The translations under genes were made by a program, and so were the position numbers. The notes beneath the pieces are model-generated. The model was not told the origin of the DNA. It saw only the letters and a list, made by a program, of their open reading frames with translations, and ran no database searches. A stretch of DNA of 64,000 bases from Fasciolopsis buskii (lineage: Eukaryota; Platyhelminthes; Trematoda; Plagiorchiida; Fasciolidae): positions 48,000-111,999 of the forward strand of contig LUCM01003912.1 in the NCBI GenBank assembly GCA_008360955.1, in the 5' to 3' direction. This document shows positions 1-13,400 of the stretch, piece after piece; position 1 is the first letter of the stretch, and the number at the start of each line of letters is the position of its first letter.

Positions 1-3000
1 GCTTTTGTGAGCAAGATTGTGAATTTTTGCAGCGTTTGATTGGGTGAGCTTAGTTCGTTTTATGAATTGAGTAAGCCAGGTTTTAGCTTTTCAGTTGATC
101 GGAAGTGGCTAAAATTGATGAAAACTATATGGGGAGTGTCGTTGAGCCCCACTCAGTCTGTCTGATGGAGTGGTTTGTGTATTGAGGGACGTTCTGGATT
201 GTAATCTGAGATTGTGAATGAATGTGGTCCCTTTTGTGAGTACGCGATTTGAATGAGTAGGTGAATAGAGAGTGCCAAGTGAGTGTGTTGCAGTTTTCTC
301 AATGTGAGACATTATGTGACCGATTGACTGAATGAAAGTTTGATTGAGTGCAATGTGTAGGTTTCACTTCGGTGAGTAAAGGATTTTCGGTTGTTCTTTG
401 TTGAGTGTTTCAAGGTGTAAGCGTCTGAATGCTGAATTGTAACGAGACAGTGTATGATAGTGAGTTGAGTATTTTTCTGAGTGATCGATCTGAGTTTGAA
501 TGATTGATTGAGTGCGCTTCGCAATGGCGTGAATTAGTGAATTGCATATGTGAAAGTGTGTGCTATAGTTATGTTGGAGTGGATTTTGTCTCCGCCTTTT
601 TGGTGCAGTGTGAGTAAGTAAGTTCACCGTGTAAGTGCCAGTGAATGCTTGTGTGGAGAGAGTGAGTTGGTTTTGCTGAGTAAGTGGCTCAGCTTCTCTC
701 TGTTTGGTGAAGTTGGTTTTGATTGATTATGGGAGTTGAGTGAATAAATGTGCGGAATGAGCGGTGTGTTAGTGAGTGGTGGAGTGAGTGTTTGATTGTG
801 AGGATGTGTTCATTTCCTATTTTGTGGATGAAGCGTTTCACGCGTGAGTGTGCTTGCTTTTGTGAGTGGTTCATGGCTGCTGGAATGGTGCGTAGTGGTG
901 GGGGGAAATTTGCCTGTGTTGAGCTGATGTTGAGTTGGTGTTTGAGTATCTTCACTTTAATCTATGGGAAGGTCATTGAGTGAGGAGTTTGGGTGTGTCC
1001 TTTTGTGACTGCTAGTGAATGAGCTGAGTCAGCGATTTTGAGTGAGTGAGATGATGTGTGTTCGAGTGTTCATACGCTTGCTGAACGATGGTAGTGAAAG
1101 GTTCGCCTGGAATTGACTGCATGATTGCCTGAAAAGACGGGGGAGATTTTGTGTTTGCCTTGTTGTCTTTCCTAGTTGCCAAAGTGGTATGACGACGGCA
1201 GGATGCAGTCAGTGATTTCGCTGCTCTGGCCTGAGTGAGTGAGGCGAGTTCCGCTTTATTGGTGGTGACTGCGCAGATTGATAGAGTTTGTGAGTCGAGA
1301 TCGTGTTGGAATGATGAAAGTATTGACGGACTGGGTTGACTGGCGAAATCAGTCACGCATATATACAAGGCACAGCTTTCACTTTAATGTGTGTAATTGA
1401 TTTTTGAGTACAGTGGACTGTGTTGAGTTGATGGTGACACTGTGTTCTTGAGGGTAAGTATAAACATTTTCTGTCATTTTATTGTGAGTTTCGCCTGGAG
1501 ATAAGAATTGGTTACTGCTTGAATGAGTTGATCCGAATAAATGAAGTGATTTCGATTTGGGGCTAGGGTGAGTGATAGTTGATATGGTATGCGTGATTGA
1601 TGGTGGATGTGCGGTTTGACTTGTATTAAGCGGATTGAATTGAGTGTACGTTCAATTAATTGTGTGCCTTTGTTGTAGTTGGATATGTTTGTTTGTAACT
1701 GATTTGGATGAGTGAATAAGTGATTCAGTGAGAGAGGTGGTTAATTTGGTTGATTTCAGCGGAGGAAGTGAACTATGGCAGTTGGTTGGGTGGTCAATGA
1801 TGGAGTGAGGTTGAGTGAGTGAGTGATGTGAGTGGGATGATCGATTCGTTTTTTGAATGAGGTTTATTGGTGGGTGATTTTTTCCCTTTTGTGATTTGAA
1901 AATATATTGTGAGTCAGTACAGTGAGTCAGTTTGCGTTTGTGAGCGATTGAGGGTGAGTAAACGGGTTTACGTCTGAGTGAATGCGCTGTCTTGTAATTT
2001 TTGAAAACTGAAACGAATGGGCATTACAATTATTCACTGGTGAGATTAGCGTTCGAAACATTTAGCTTTTGATTTTGAGACTCAATTTCTATTTTTGACA
2101 TGAATTGAGTGAAAGGTGGAAGCTCCACTGGCTTGAATTGAGAGTTACGGGTGAAGTGAGTGGTATGACTGAGTGGCGGTATCGGCTTTGTGAGGGAGGT
2201 CGTGAGGGAGTAGGTGGGTAAGTGAATGGAGTGGTTGCGGTGAGTGAGGTGTGTTGAGCAGACTGACTGACTGATCTGATGTTAACAACGGTTTGAGATT
2301 GTTGGACGATTGAATTTATTGGGTTGATGCAGATAGGAGTGATGCAAGCTGCATCATGGTGTTTCGCACATTAGTAGTAGGTGATTGAGTGATTGTTGTG
2401 TTTGGAGAGCTAGAATCAAGCAGATGACTGATTTATTGAGCGAATGAGTTGACCCGTGAGTGAGGTAGGGTAGCTTTGGAGCTACTGATGCAGAATTTTA
2501 GTGGTCCTGACATGATCTGTTGTGAATGGACTGACGGAGTGTTTTGGTTCGGGATGTTCGGTTAGCGACAGCGCTTGATGATTCGGATTGAATTCGTCGG
2601 ATGAATTGATATGAAGTTAATTGAATGAAGTACATCTTGCGAATACTTATGTTAGCCCGTGGAATGACATAGATGGACTGGTGTTTGAGTGTATTATTAG
2701 TTTGAGGTGTGTTAGTTTGATGATGAAACTTGATTGTTGTGAAGCAATTGATGCAATTAGTGATTGAGTGATTTAGTTATTCCCGTTTTCACTATGTTGA
2801 GTGCGTGCTTGGGGTGAGTCGGGTTCGCATCACTGACTGACTGGGCTGATTGGCCTGTCTGTCTGATTGAGACGTTTGGTATTTGTGGATGTGGGTTTTA
2901 GTCGATTTTGTTCCGTTGTAAAGCACTGAGTTTGCGAGTTGTTGAGTGAGAGTATGCCTTTAACCGAATGTGTTTGAGAAAGTTGAGTTTGGTGACTGTC

Positions 3001-3436
3001 ACCTAGTGAGTCGCTGTGAACGATTGGATTGATTCCTAATTGTTTTCCAATGAGTTGTTTTGTTTCTGTGTGAATTACTCCGCCTTATGTTTGGGATTCA
3101 TTGTATTGGGCGATTGACTGGTTGCAATTTTGGTTTGACCCGCTGAGTGATTGAATGTTTGGACGAGATTGTGTAATTCGGTTAGCTTCAGATCTTGAGT
3201 TGGTGTGGTTTGCCCATTAATATTATTGGTGAATTGGGTTGAGTTATTGCTGGCTGCCGAGTGATGTTTTTGATTGTCCTCATTTTTTGAATGTGATTTA
3301 GCGGAGTTCGCTTTTGATTCATTGACTGCTTGCGCTATTGGTTCTGTTCGTACGCGTGCGATTGTGGTTTGTAAGTGGCGGTTTAGTTTGATGCATGATT
3401 TTGTTCGATCTGCTGACTGATTGATTGTTGATTACA
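1..3436. repeat. Degenerate TGAN tetranucleotide repeat, strongly G-rich over C
   Basis: The plus strand is made almost entirely of short words beginning TGA (TGAG, TGAT, TGAA, TGAC), often in runs such as gtgagtgagtga or gactgactga, never as a clean array. G greatly exceeds C: the line 1801-1860 has about 24 G and 2 C. G+T is near 70% in the first line. The block is probably an old tetranucleotide expansion that has drifted. It starts outside the window. It ends abruptly near 3436, after gattgttgattacag, which also resembles a splice acceptor; sequence beyond is ordinary A+T-rich DNA. The His/Ser/Thr-rich open frames on its minus strand are by-products of the repeat. No gene is supported here. 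Confidence 0.8.
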
Positions 3437-3657
3437 GCAATTGAATTCTCGTGAATATGGGTGCTTGCATTTCTTTGTGTACTTCACAAACCTGGTTGAA
3501 GAAATGCGTGTTAGGTTTCCCTCTCATATTTTCCTTTTGCCGTCACCCGTAAAGAGGGACTTGTACAATTCCGTTCTTCTCTTTTGTCACGGAATACCTT
3601 CCAATTCTGGACCTTTCGAGGTGCCTAGTTAATCTGCTTCATTACACATTTGAAGAA

Positions 3658-3830
3658 TTAAACAATCATTTTTAGGGATAAGGCTAGCTCTTTTCGTTTT
3701 TTGGGCAGTGATATCACGGCCCGTATGTCTTTGTACAGTTCAGCAGCTAAAGCCGAATCATCGGTCTTCCCGCGAGGATATCCTCTTCCAGATGTCTCGA
3801 GTCTGTACTTCAAATGTAAAAGATTTTGCA
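3658..3830. other. Ambiguous coding-like segment, either strand
   Basis: Two readings compete. On the minus strand a 50-codon frame follows an acceptor-like tttgaag and ends at a stop at 3658; it is rich in Lys, Arg and Leu near its end. On the plus strand a strong acceptor (gttttttgggcag) precedes a 35-codon frame that reaches a possible donor near 3819. They cannot both be coding. I recognise neither product. It lies just right of the TGAN repeat and about 600 bases left of another candidate exon. Confidence 0.15.
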
Positions 3831-4440
3831 AGGAAAAACAGGCAAACATATTTGTTCATGTTCGAATAAGTAAAATAAAACCACAGCGTGCAATGGCAAG
3901 CTTTTAAATATGCAATTTTTAGTGTTGCCAAAACGAATTTAAAACATGAGTCTTTTGATGTTATTAAAGAGAACTCGTTTAGCAAATAGGAAATGAAACT
4001 TTCCGGTCGTAATAGCGGATAAGAATTTTTGGTGGTCACTTCTCAAGTCGGTCTGCTGTTGGCTGTCCAATGCGGACATCATCAACCTTCCAAAATAAAT
4101 CCCTGAACCCCAGGATTGTTATTGGTGTGCGCAACAGGACTTAGTGCAATAGCACACATCCAAAACACCCTCTTCTCCCGGTATCTCGTTTAGTTTTGTG
4201 AAATGTGATCCTAGTTTCATTGACTTACTCTTTTTTGTTATATTTGTATGAATGCTTGTTAGATTACTTTAGATTGAGTTGCTAAGTCTTGTGAAGTGAT
4301 AACTGAACAAAAATTCATTTCCAGTAATTTCGCACATTCTTCGAAAATCAGTCCAGACTAGTAGATCCTTATGTTAAACCCAAATGGGGACGTGTAAACT
4401 TCACAGCTGTTTTTTCATTTACTTTACAGTCAACTTCACC

Positions 4441-7400
4441 ATGGCCGCGCAAAACGATCCGCACGCAGCAGGGACATGTTTTCGTATTTACAGATCAGTT
4501 AACATTGCGCAATCGGTGGTAAAATTTTTGAAAGACAGCTGTACTTACACACTGCAAACTCCAGGGATACAAGTGAGTTTTGCTAAACCCAAACTATTAT
4601 CACTTTTAAAATCCAGATAAAGGTCATACCTTAGGGCTTTTCCTGCAGAGCAGTCATCTATTCAGTAGTGGTCGATCGCTGTGAGCTAACGGACAGTAAC
4701 CGTGGCACATCAGTGACGGTAGGTTGCAAAGCATTCATGTGTGAAGTTCAACAAACCGTTTCACAGCCCTGCCCGGTAGCATTACTGACTAAGGGCGTTC
4801 GACTCAGGAATCGCTTTTCGTCCCGAGTTCGCCGTCCCAGTTCGTGCGCCGGTGGATTGCACTGTTGATCGATTCTTAACAGAGATGAGACAGCTTGTAC
4901 AGTGCTTCCAATGGTCTTCTTTATGGTGAGTTGGAGTGTATGATATCACATTGGTGAATTCATTTTCATGTAACATCATCTCCTACTACTAAATGTATCA
5001 AAAATTGTATTTATTTAGAAAGCCAAACCGATAGTTAGAACGCTGCGGACAGAACCTCTCCGAGGGTTTTTGAAATTGTGTAACTGAAAGGAAAACTCGG
5101 CAGCCAAAGCTGACCAACAAATTTGCAAAAAACTGTCATTATACAGTGGATGCATTTCGTTCCTGGTCATTTTACAAGCAGATTGCATTGCTTTTCAACA
5201 GCGGTGAGTCGATTAGGTTCGTTACAACAAGGGAAACAAACAAACACAAACGTATGTGTTTCCCGTTTCCCTAAATTTCTTTAAAACCATTAGTTTCAAC
5301 ACCAAAGGAGTTTCATATGAGGCTAAGCGGTTTGTCGAACATGTTTTTCGCTCTGAAAAAAGATACTCTTCAGATCTTTTGGTACTGCCTTCCCTCCGAA
5401 AACATACATCTCCGTTGAATCTTTCGACAGTAACAGTGATAAGTCTGGAAACTGTTCAGTTGAACAACAACAACCCCACCAAAAAACCCACTACTTCCAC
5501 TTGGGAGCATTCCATTGTCAATTTCTTCTAATCTATGTAAACGAAGCACTTCAATTTTGGGCTATCTTTTTGCCGCTCTTCGGTCTTGTTTTTTCAATTC
5601 AAAGCCTATCAACACTACTTTGACAGTGAGCGGGCTGGCTCACGGAGTAATGGCAGTAAAATTGACCTAACAACAAGTGTTTAGTTTAACACAATCGAAA
5701 TCGGCACAGCCTTCATGCCGATTAACGAAAACAGTGGGAATGTCTTACATCATGACCAAACCGGCATCTTGAGAATTATATTAGAGCGGAAAACGCCTAA
5801 CCAGTTATACGTGAGAAAATCTGTACACTTTGCAATAAATATATGCGTGTGTACCTTTGGCCCACATGCGTGCATTGAATTGCTTTACACCTTTGTGGTG
5901 CATGCCGGCCTTGCACTGTGAATAACGATTTTGCTCGTATTGATTTTGTTGAGCGTTACAGCCGCAATCCTATTTCATTCACCACGGTTTCAACTGGACA
6001 CCAGCGACTAGTGCAAACTTTATCACCACTTAGTGCACTGTTCAACCAGATGCTTTGCTCAAGGAAATGGACCCTCCAGGAATTTCGGACTCATCAGAAA
6101 ATCAATGCCAAACAAACGCTGCTTCGACACAAGAAATTTGATACAAGCAAAATTGCTACATAGACTAGGGGTCGATACACAACCATAAGAGAAAGAAGCT
6201 GTATAATATCCAGCTTGTTTAGAAACACTAGGGCAAGTTTGCTGCTTTTTCTCGAAATAAAACTTATTAACTTCCACTTATCCGATCGAGCGATCAGGCA
6301 AAAAGTTTAGGTCTGGACATGATTTAAGATTACCAACGACCCTTGGGGGACAATCACCTTGTATCCCGCATTGAGGAGGAGCAAATGCTCACCGCATTAA
6401 ACCTGATGTCCTACTACGAGTAACTGATCCAATTAATCCTATTTTTCAACTTTATCAAAGTCTGAAGAATCAGAAAATTGATCTGGTCTTTTTCTAATCA
6501 GCAGATTGGTAAAACTTTTACCGAGTTTTCTGCATCATCTATTTTATATACTTCGAAATTTTTACCATCACATAGATTGCGAGTGTATCCAGTTGTTAAT
6601 GCGCGCTAGTTTGAGTCTAAAAACAAAGTCCTAATGGGTCGTCCAACTTCTCAAAACTTCAACCAGACCATCAACTGGCCAAACGACGGAAGAACATCCA
6701 CTAAGTTAAACTATTAGAACGCAAAAAATAGCTACGAACAAAAAACAATTGATTCATATTATTGCATGTTTTCAGTCAACTACAGACCATAACATTTATT
6801 GTTTCCCTATCTCTTCCATAATGTACCAGACAGCATCATGCTCCACAATGAAATATTTCATTAAGTTTTTACGTATTAAATTGTGATTTAAGGCAGCTGC
6901 AGTGCACAACGCCGGAACTCTTCGCATCTCAGTTATTAGCTCTTTCAAGATTCGTAGCCCAAATGAGAGAATAGTAGTGTCTCTTAAATTCAACACCAAC
7001 AGGTAACTTGGTCAAAAGGTCTACAGCGGTTTGCTAAGCCAGAACCGCAATTGAAAATAATAGCCATTCAATCTTTTCATCTAGCGGTATTAATCCTGCG
7101 TTTCATTGTCTTTAAACAGAAGTTTAAAAATGTGAACAGTGAGTCAGGAAAAACCTTTTTCTGCTTACACAACTTGCTTAACGCGGACAGCACCATTCCA
7201 CCTTTTTATTCACTTTCCCGTTTTGTATAATCAGATAGTGGAATCATCCACAATTCTGTTTGGGAACGGATTCTGTCAGAAAACGGAAAATAAAACAAAT
7301 AAACCATATAAGACAATAAATCACGTACAATTTCAAAGATACTGCGCACTGCACCGATGTGTAGTTTATGGCTAGAAATCGATCTGTTTGAGTCGCAAAA

Positions 7401-10400
7401 ACTCCGCAATCGAAGAAACAAGAAGTCAGTTAACTTCCGCTAGGTCTGAATAAATTCTAAATAAATGGTTCTGGTCTTAGCTATCATAATGCTTTGATGA
7501 GCGTTGAAGATCTTGATGCACATCCAGCCGGTGAAGTCTGTCTAACTGACTCCCAATTATGTAGACGCAATATATAATGTGCAACTATTTCGAGGCCTCA
7601 TGTTAATACTGCAGAACTCCTTGCGTGATGGGATAGAAAAACGAGTAGCTTGATTTGTTGTGGGAAATTTACCAGACACAAAAATAGTATTATTTAATTG
7701 TTCAATTTTTTCAAGTTCCGAAAACAATTAGACCAACATTATTGCTTGCCATAAATTACACATGTCTAAGCGTTCTTAAAGATTTATTATAAGGCAACAT
7801 AAGGGTTTTTATTAGAAATGTTCGAAACCCCCTCTGTTGATCTGATAGTATTAGAAAATGGCACCTCTTCGCTTTTGTAAATTCCGCATTGCTCAAAATT
7901 TACAATTTATTTCAAACTTAGCAATTGTTTAAAAACTCGCACCTCATTTGGTGAATAGAAATACAGGAACAAATCGTGCTGTGACTGATACGGAGCGCAG
8001 TCACCGAAAACAGGGGGCTGATTAGAACTGGCTGAAAAGGGCCAACAGACCGGATGCATCGTATGCGTCATGTCTGACTAGCCAATGTCGTGCAAGAAGC
8101 TATTGAGATGCCAAAGATTGATGCTTCCACGATTAATCTGTTCATCATGGCAACGGTACATCACTCGCAAGCACTAATTAAAGCTGATATCCCAATAAAA
8201 GATGAAGTTACCAATTGAAAACAGCGGGCGTTGAAGGATGTGTGTGGTTTTGATAAGGACTGTAAATCAACAGACAGTATAAAAAGATGACCAGAATAAC
8301 GACCCAGAATTCATCGATGTCGATGGTAGCCTGAGTAGCGAACGGGAATTTTGCTGGAAATCAAAATGGATAATAGATAGGGGGTCCAAGAGGTAACCGC
8401 CATCATTGAAATATCAGGCTTGCCAGCTGAACTTTCTCTTTGAATTATCTAGTATTTACGTTTTACTTCACACGTGATCTAATACATGGAACTGATGTTC
8501 ATTTCGTTCATCAACCTCACTTCAATCTCTCTATCCCGCTGCTCTCTTCCTCCAGACCGTATAACTTCGCTGCTAATTGTTTTGTTGATTTTATACCTCT
8601 GTGTAAGCCTAGTTAGGTCTCATGCTGCCATCGTTGGCAACTTGCTTTATCGGATCTCACTAGCGCGGTTACTTCCGTGACTGCATATCTCAGATGCAGT
8701 ATTTTACCCTCTTAAGTACGCGACGAGCTCTGAACTTTCTACTTCAATCCGGTAGCTCTCGATTAAGCGATGATTTTTACCTGTCTCAGGCTCAGCTCTC
8801 TCTCTGCTGTCTCTCTATTCGAGTTGAGTTATGGTGTCACGCTCACCTGATGCTGGTTAGTTTCTGCTCTTCGGATTTCTTCTGTCAACCTGTGCCGTTA
8901 CGGAACCGGATTTGACGAATGACTATCCAGCTGATCCACTACCCTACGCAAAATCCCGACAGGAAGTCGCTAACCCATTGTCAAGAGGCTTTCATCCTAC
9001 TCCTTTCTTGTCGCTAACAATTTCGGTTTTTCGCCAGAAATAACGCTGGCAGTTGTGCTTTCTAAGACTTTCTTCCACTAACCAGTTAGACGCAAATGAA
9101 ACTACTTATAGCCATTTCCTCCGTGAAAATCGATCGAAAGACCAGTTCTTGGATGAAAACCCAATGAAATTCCCTTTCACAAAAAGTCATTTGCTTTTAG
9201 GGCTTGCCTCCATACTAGAACTTACTCTATATGCAGAACAAGCTGAAACCTGATTCTTTAACCGTCTTAGTTGCAGAATATAAGACCGTTACTCTAACCC
9301 CACACAGGCAACACGGATGGATGATGAGTCCACTTATGAATCGCAAAACTGCCTCTGAATCAACTTTTTCATCTTTTATCTTTTATCTTTTATCTTTTGC
9401 TTCATTTATTTATGAAAGAACAATGTACATCATTTTTCAGGAAGGAGGCCATGGCCAGCAAAGAGCTGCCAAATAGGGAAGTTGGCCGGCGGTGGGAACG
9501 TTCGAACCCACGACCTTTACTTTCAAACGCCGCGACCTTATCCATTTGGCCACCACCGGCCAAACGGCGGTCTGCGTCGGCCGGGTTAGTACGCCCGATT
9601 CACCATCCACGTGTGATCAAAGTAGGATTCTAATGCCAAAACATTTAGTTTACATTTTGCAGGCCAAACGGTTAGTGAAACCGAAAATATCAGAATTTCA
9701 TCGTAAGTAAAATGAAGTACAGTACTAGGAATAAATCTCGTGTACTGGTGTGGAGGTTACTGAAAAGTAAAGTACCAAGTCCGCGCACCGGATGGGTTAT
9801 AATATTCCCAAGACAGATTATGCCCTTCCAGAAATGCCTGAATTATAATACTTTCCATAGTGTATAATCTTTGAATCGTGTAAAATGGCAAGTAACGGTG
9901 AAATTCACAGTTGCCGGGCTATAAAACTAGAACTGAAACCAAGCTATTGTCAGATTAGTACCTACAGGCCAAAGTTGTGCACCTGCCTTTTGCGGACCCA
10001 ATTACTCTATCTGATTAGCGATTTGTGTCAGCAGTGAATTGGCATCTGGAAAGGGATACCTGGGTAAAACGCATCCTGGCTAATCAGGCAAACAGAAACT
10101 AGCGAGACACAATGGTCTAAACGGATTCTGCCAGAGGAAAATCGCGTTTATTCTCGATGAACCATTTTACCTGTGCTAATTTGGTCAATTAATGAACGGG
10201 TTTACTAAAATCTCGAAAGAGTTTCCGTAACTAACGACTCTGTTATTAAAATTACATCGTGCACAATTGGGAGGTGCTCCCTTCTTATATTTTGCAAAAT
10301 TCAATTCAGCTCAGTTTGTGCTACCATTGACCTTGTATCAACTTGCTCTCGTTTTGGTTGGCACCTCACAGCACCAAATGCGCCAAGCGAAAAATGAGCA

Positions 10401-13400
10401 AGAGGTAGATATCAGTTTCCGAATAGTAAGGCGAGGAAGTATGTAGAAGAAGAAAGGTTTCGAATACAAGATCGTCACTAATTGCGACACTGAGTCATAT
10501 CATCTGTTGTTTCCAACAGTCCCTTCAGGGGATCTTGTGGCCCCCAACCGGACAATGCATCTGCACTTACATGAACACAACTAGTAAGGAATAAACCCAA
10601 AGCGCTCGCTGCGTTTCATTAGGAATTAACTGTTGAACTCAGGAATTTCTTTCGGGCATTTCGCAATTGGTATCACAATCGATCATAGACGAAGAAACGT
10701 AGAACTTTTTGGAACATCGTTCACTTTAACTGTACTAATTAGTGTCATCTGACGAATCCGAATGATGTTACAGCTATCATTTACTGGTTTCATCACTCCA
10801 CCATATCAACAAATAAGGAATAAGTGTTCAGTAATCTCAAGTGAACACTGGCAATTCCTGACCGTAATGATTTTCACAATCATACCGGCCGCAGTCCAAC
10901 ATCTGTTCCTTTTTTCGTTCACTTGGTATTTTATCTGAACGTCAGCACGAGCACATCTTGTAACAAAGAAGCATAAAACGCATGGTATTATTATGCGCAA
11001 TAAACATACGTAGCTGAAGTGAGATTTTTCCGAATCACGTGGTCGCTTTCGAGACTAATGTCGCCAAACCTAAACTGAAAGCCCCGTAGCTCTGATGATT
11101 TTGTTTCGTTGTGATAAATCAATAACAGTGGTAATACTCTGAGAATAAAACATCGATCTGTTGCAAAATGTTACAGTTTGGCACAATGTAGTTTATCTTC
11201 ACGTATGTTATGAATTTCCATGGAGATCTAAGTGTGGTGTAAAAGTTCGGACATGTGACCCCTGTCATCATTTGACCCAAGGATTTGCTTTGTCTCGTCT
11301 AGAAGCAAAATACCGTATATTTTAGGGTATAGCAGTTAAAACTGTAGTTCACGTGACCACACGCTCCCCACTTTTCGGGCAGACCGCAATAGTTTGCAAT
11401 AATAAAACACTCAGTCCAATCGTAGTCACATCTTCCTTTCAGAGGGTTGGAGGCAAAAGCCATAAACAAGGAGTTGCGGTAAATATGGGTGCAAACAAGG
11501 CCAGCACCTGAAGCTTTCAAGAAACGAGTAACTTATTCTTCTTATTGGGACTCCAGATATCAGAAATATTTTTTTCATTCAAGCATCAAATGACCGGGGA
11601 TAATAATAGCTTTGTGATTGCATGAACCTCTCTAATGGCACATGAATTTTCCTGTTAATTACCTCACGTGATGACGTGCGAAAGAGAGTGAGTAGGTGGA
11701 GGTGGTAGTGCAATTTTTACATGTTTCGACTTCGTGAATCACTGATGTGGCAAGCAAGTGTTTAATAGGTGATACCATTATTTCAACTAGCCATAACCGA
11801 AAATGAGGCTTGTTTGCTACCGTGCACGTAAACAAGGGAAATAACGAACTTGAACCAGTATGTTTAACAATCATCATGAAATGTCAGATCTGTTGAAGGT
11901 CAACTCGTCCATAAGTCTTCATTTAGCAGATAGACAGATTTACTGGGAACCAAGTCAATATACTCTTTTCACATCTCTCTCTTCGATTGCAAACCTGCCT
12001 TGAAAAAGGTCGTTTGTGGTATTCGAAACGTCTGCAAACAACAAATATTCTCGACCAGGCAATACTTTCATATTTGGAAATTCCAACCATCGATCACAAG
12101 CCAACTGCGGGGCACGAAACCCAGGCTAAGGCGCTTCCAAGTGGCAGATTTATTGGAAAAATAACAATTTATTCATAGNNNNNNNNNNNNNNNNNNNNNN
12201 NNNNNNNNNNNNNNNNNNNNNNNNNNNNNNNNNNNNNNNNNNNNNNNNNNNNNNNNNNNNNNNNNNNNNNNNNNNNNNNNNNNNNNNNNNNNNNNNNNNN
12301 NNNNNNNNNNNNNNNNNNNNNNNNNNNNNNNNNNNNNNNNNNNNNNNNNNNNNNNNNNNNNNNNNNNNNNNNNNNNNNNNNNNNNNNNNNNNNNNNNNNN
12401 NNNNNNNNNNNNNNNNNNNNNNNNNNNNNNNNNNNNNNNNNNNNNNNNNNNNNNNNNNNNNNNNNNNNNNNNNNNNNNNNNNNNNNNNNNNNNNNNNNNN
12501 NNNNNNNNNNNNNNNNNNNNNNNNNNNNNNNNNNNNNNNNNNNNNNNNNNNNNNNNNNNNNNNNNNNNNNNNNNNNNNNNNNNNNNNNNNNNNNNNNNNN
12601 NNNNNNNNNNNNNNNNNNNNNNNNNNNNNNNNNNNNNNNNNNNNNNNNNNNNNNNNNNNNNNNNNNNNNNNNNNNNNNNNNNNNNNNNNNNNNNNNNNNN
12701 NNNNNNNNNNNNNNNNNNNNNNNNNNNNNNNNNNNNNNNNNNNNNNNNNNNNNNNNNNNNNNNNNNNNNNNNNNNNNNNNNNNNNNNNNNNNNNNNNNNN
12801 NNNNNNNNNNNNNNNNNNNNNNNNNNNNNNNNNNNNNNNNNNNNNNNNNNNNNNNNNNNNNNNNNNNNNNNNNNNNNNNNNNNNNNNNNNNNNNNNNNNN
12901 NNNNNNNNNNNNNNNNNNNNNNNNNNNNNNNNNNNNNNNNNNNNNNNNNNNNNNNNNNNNNNNNNNNNNNNNNNNNNNNNNNNNNNNNNNNNNNNNNNNN
13001 NNNNNNNNNNNNNNNNNNNNNNNNNNNNNNNNNNNNNNNNNNNNNNNNNNNTGAATACGGTTACCGATTCCATTTATTGATCAAAATCAATAGGTCTCCT
13101 AACGTAACTCTGTTTTGTATACCCATCTTTGGTGATTGTTAGAGCGTCGCAGTTTATCATCTACCTTTGAAACAGTTTAAAAAATGCGCATCGTAGACAG
13201 TGTGTCTGTTACTGGATCGTGTGTCAAAAGTTTGGGATTGCTGCTGATGACTGTGTATGGTTATACTTGAATTAGACAACGAATTCGAATTACACTAATC
13301 GGAAAATATGTTGATCCAGTGGATATTAACCGTTCGTGGTTGCTTAAAATCACGTGATGTTCACGGATTATTCATAAATAATCGTACTCATACGCAGCTG

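Noticed and set aside
109..1368. Several minus-strand frames rich in His, Ser and Thr
   Set aside because: They are translations of the TGAN repeat and carry no independent coding signal.
4883..4925. A 43-base exon with a GTGAGT donor
   Set aside because: It lies in the SINE-like fragment and gives a stop in the phase required by the neighbouring chain.
12150..13073. A 307-codon minus-strand frame
   Set aside because: It is almost entirely the run of N in the assembly gap.
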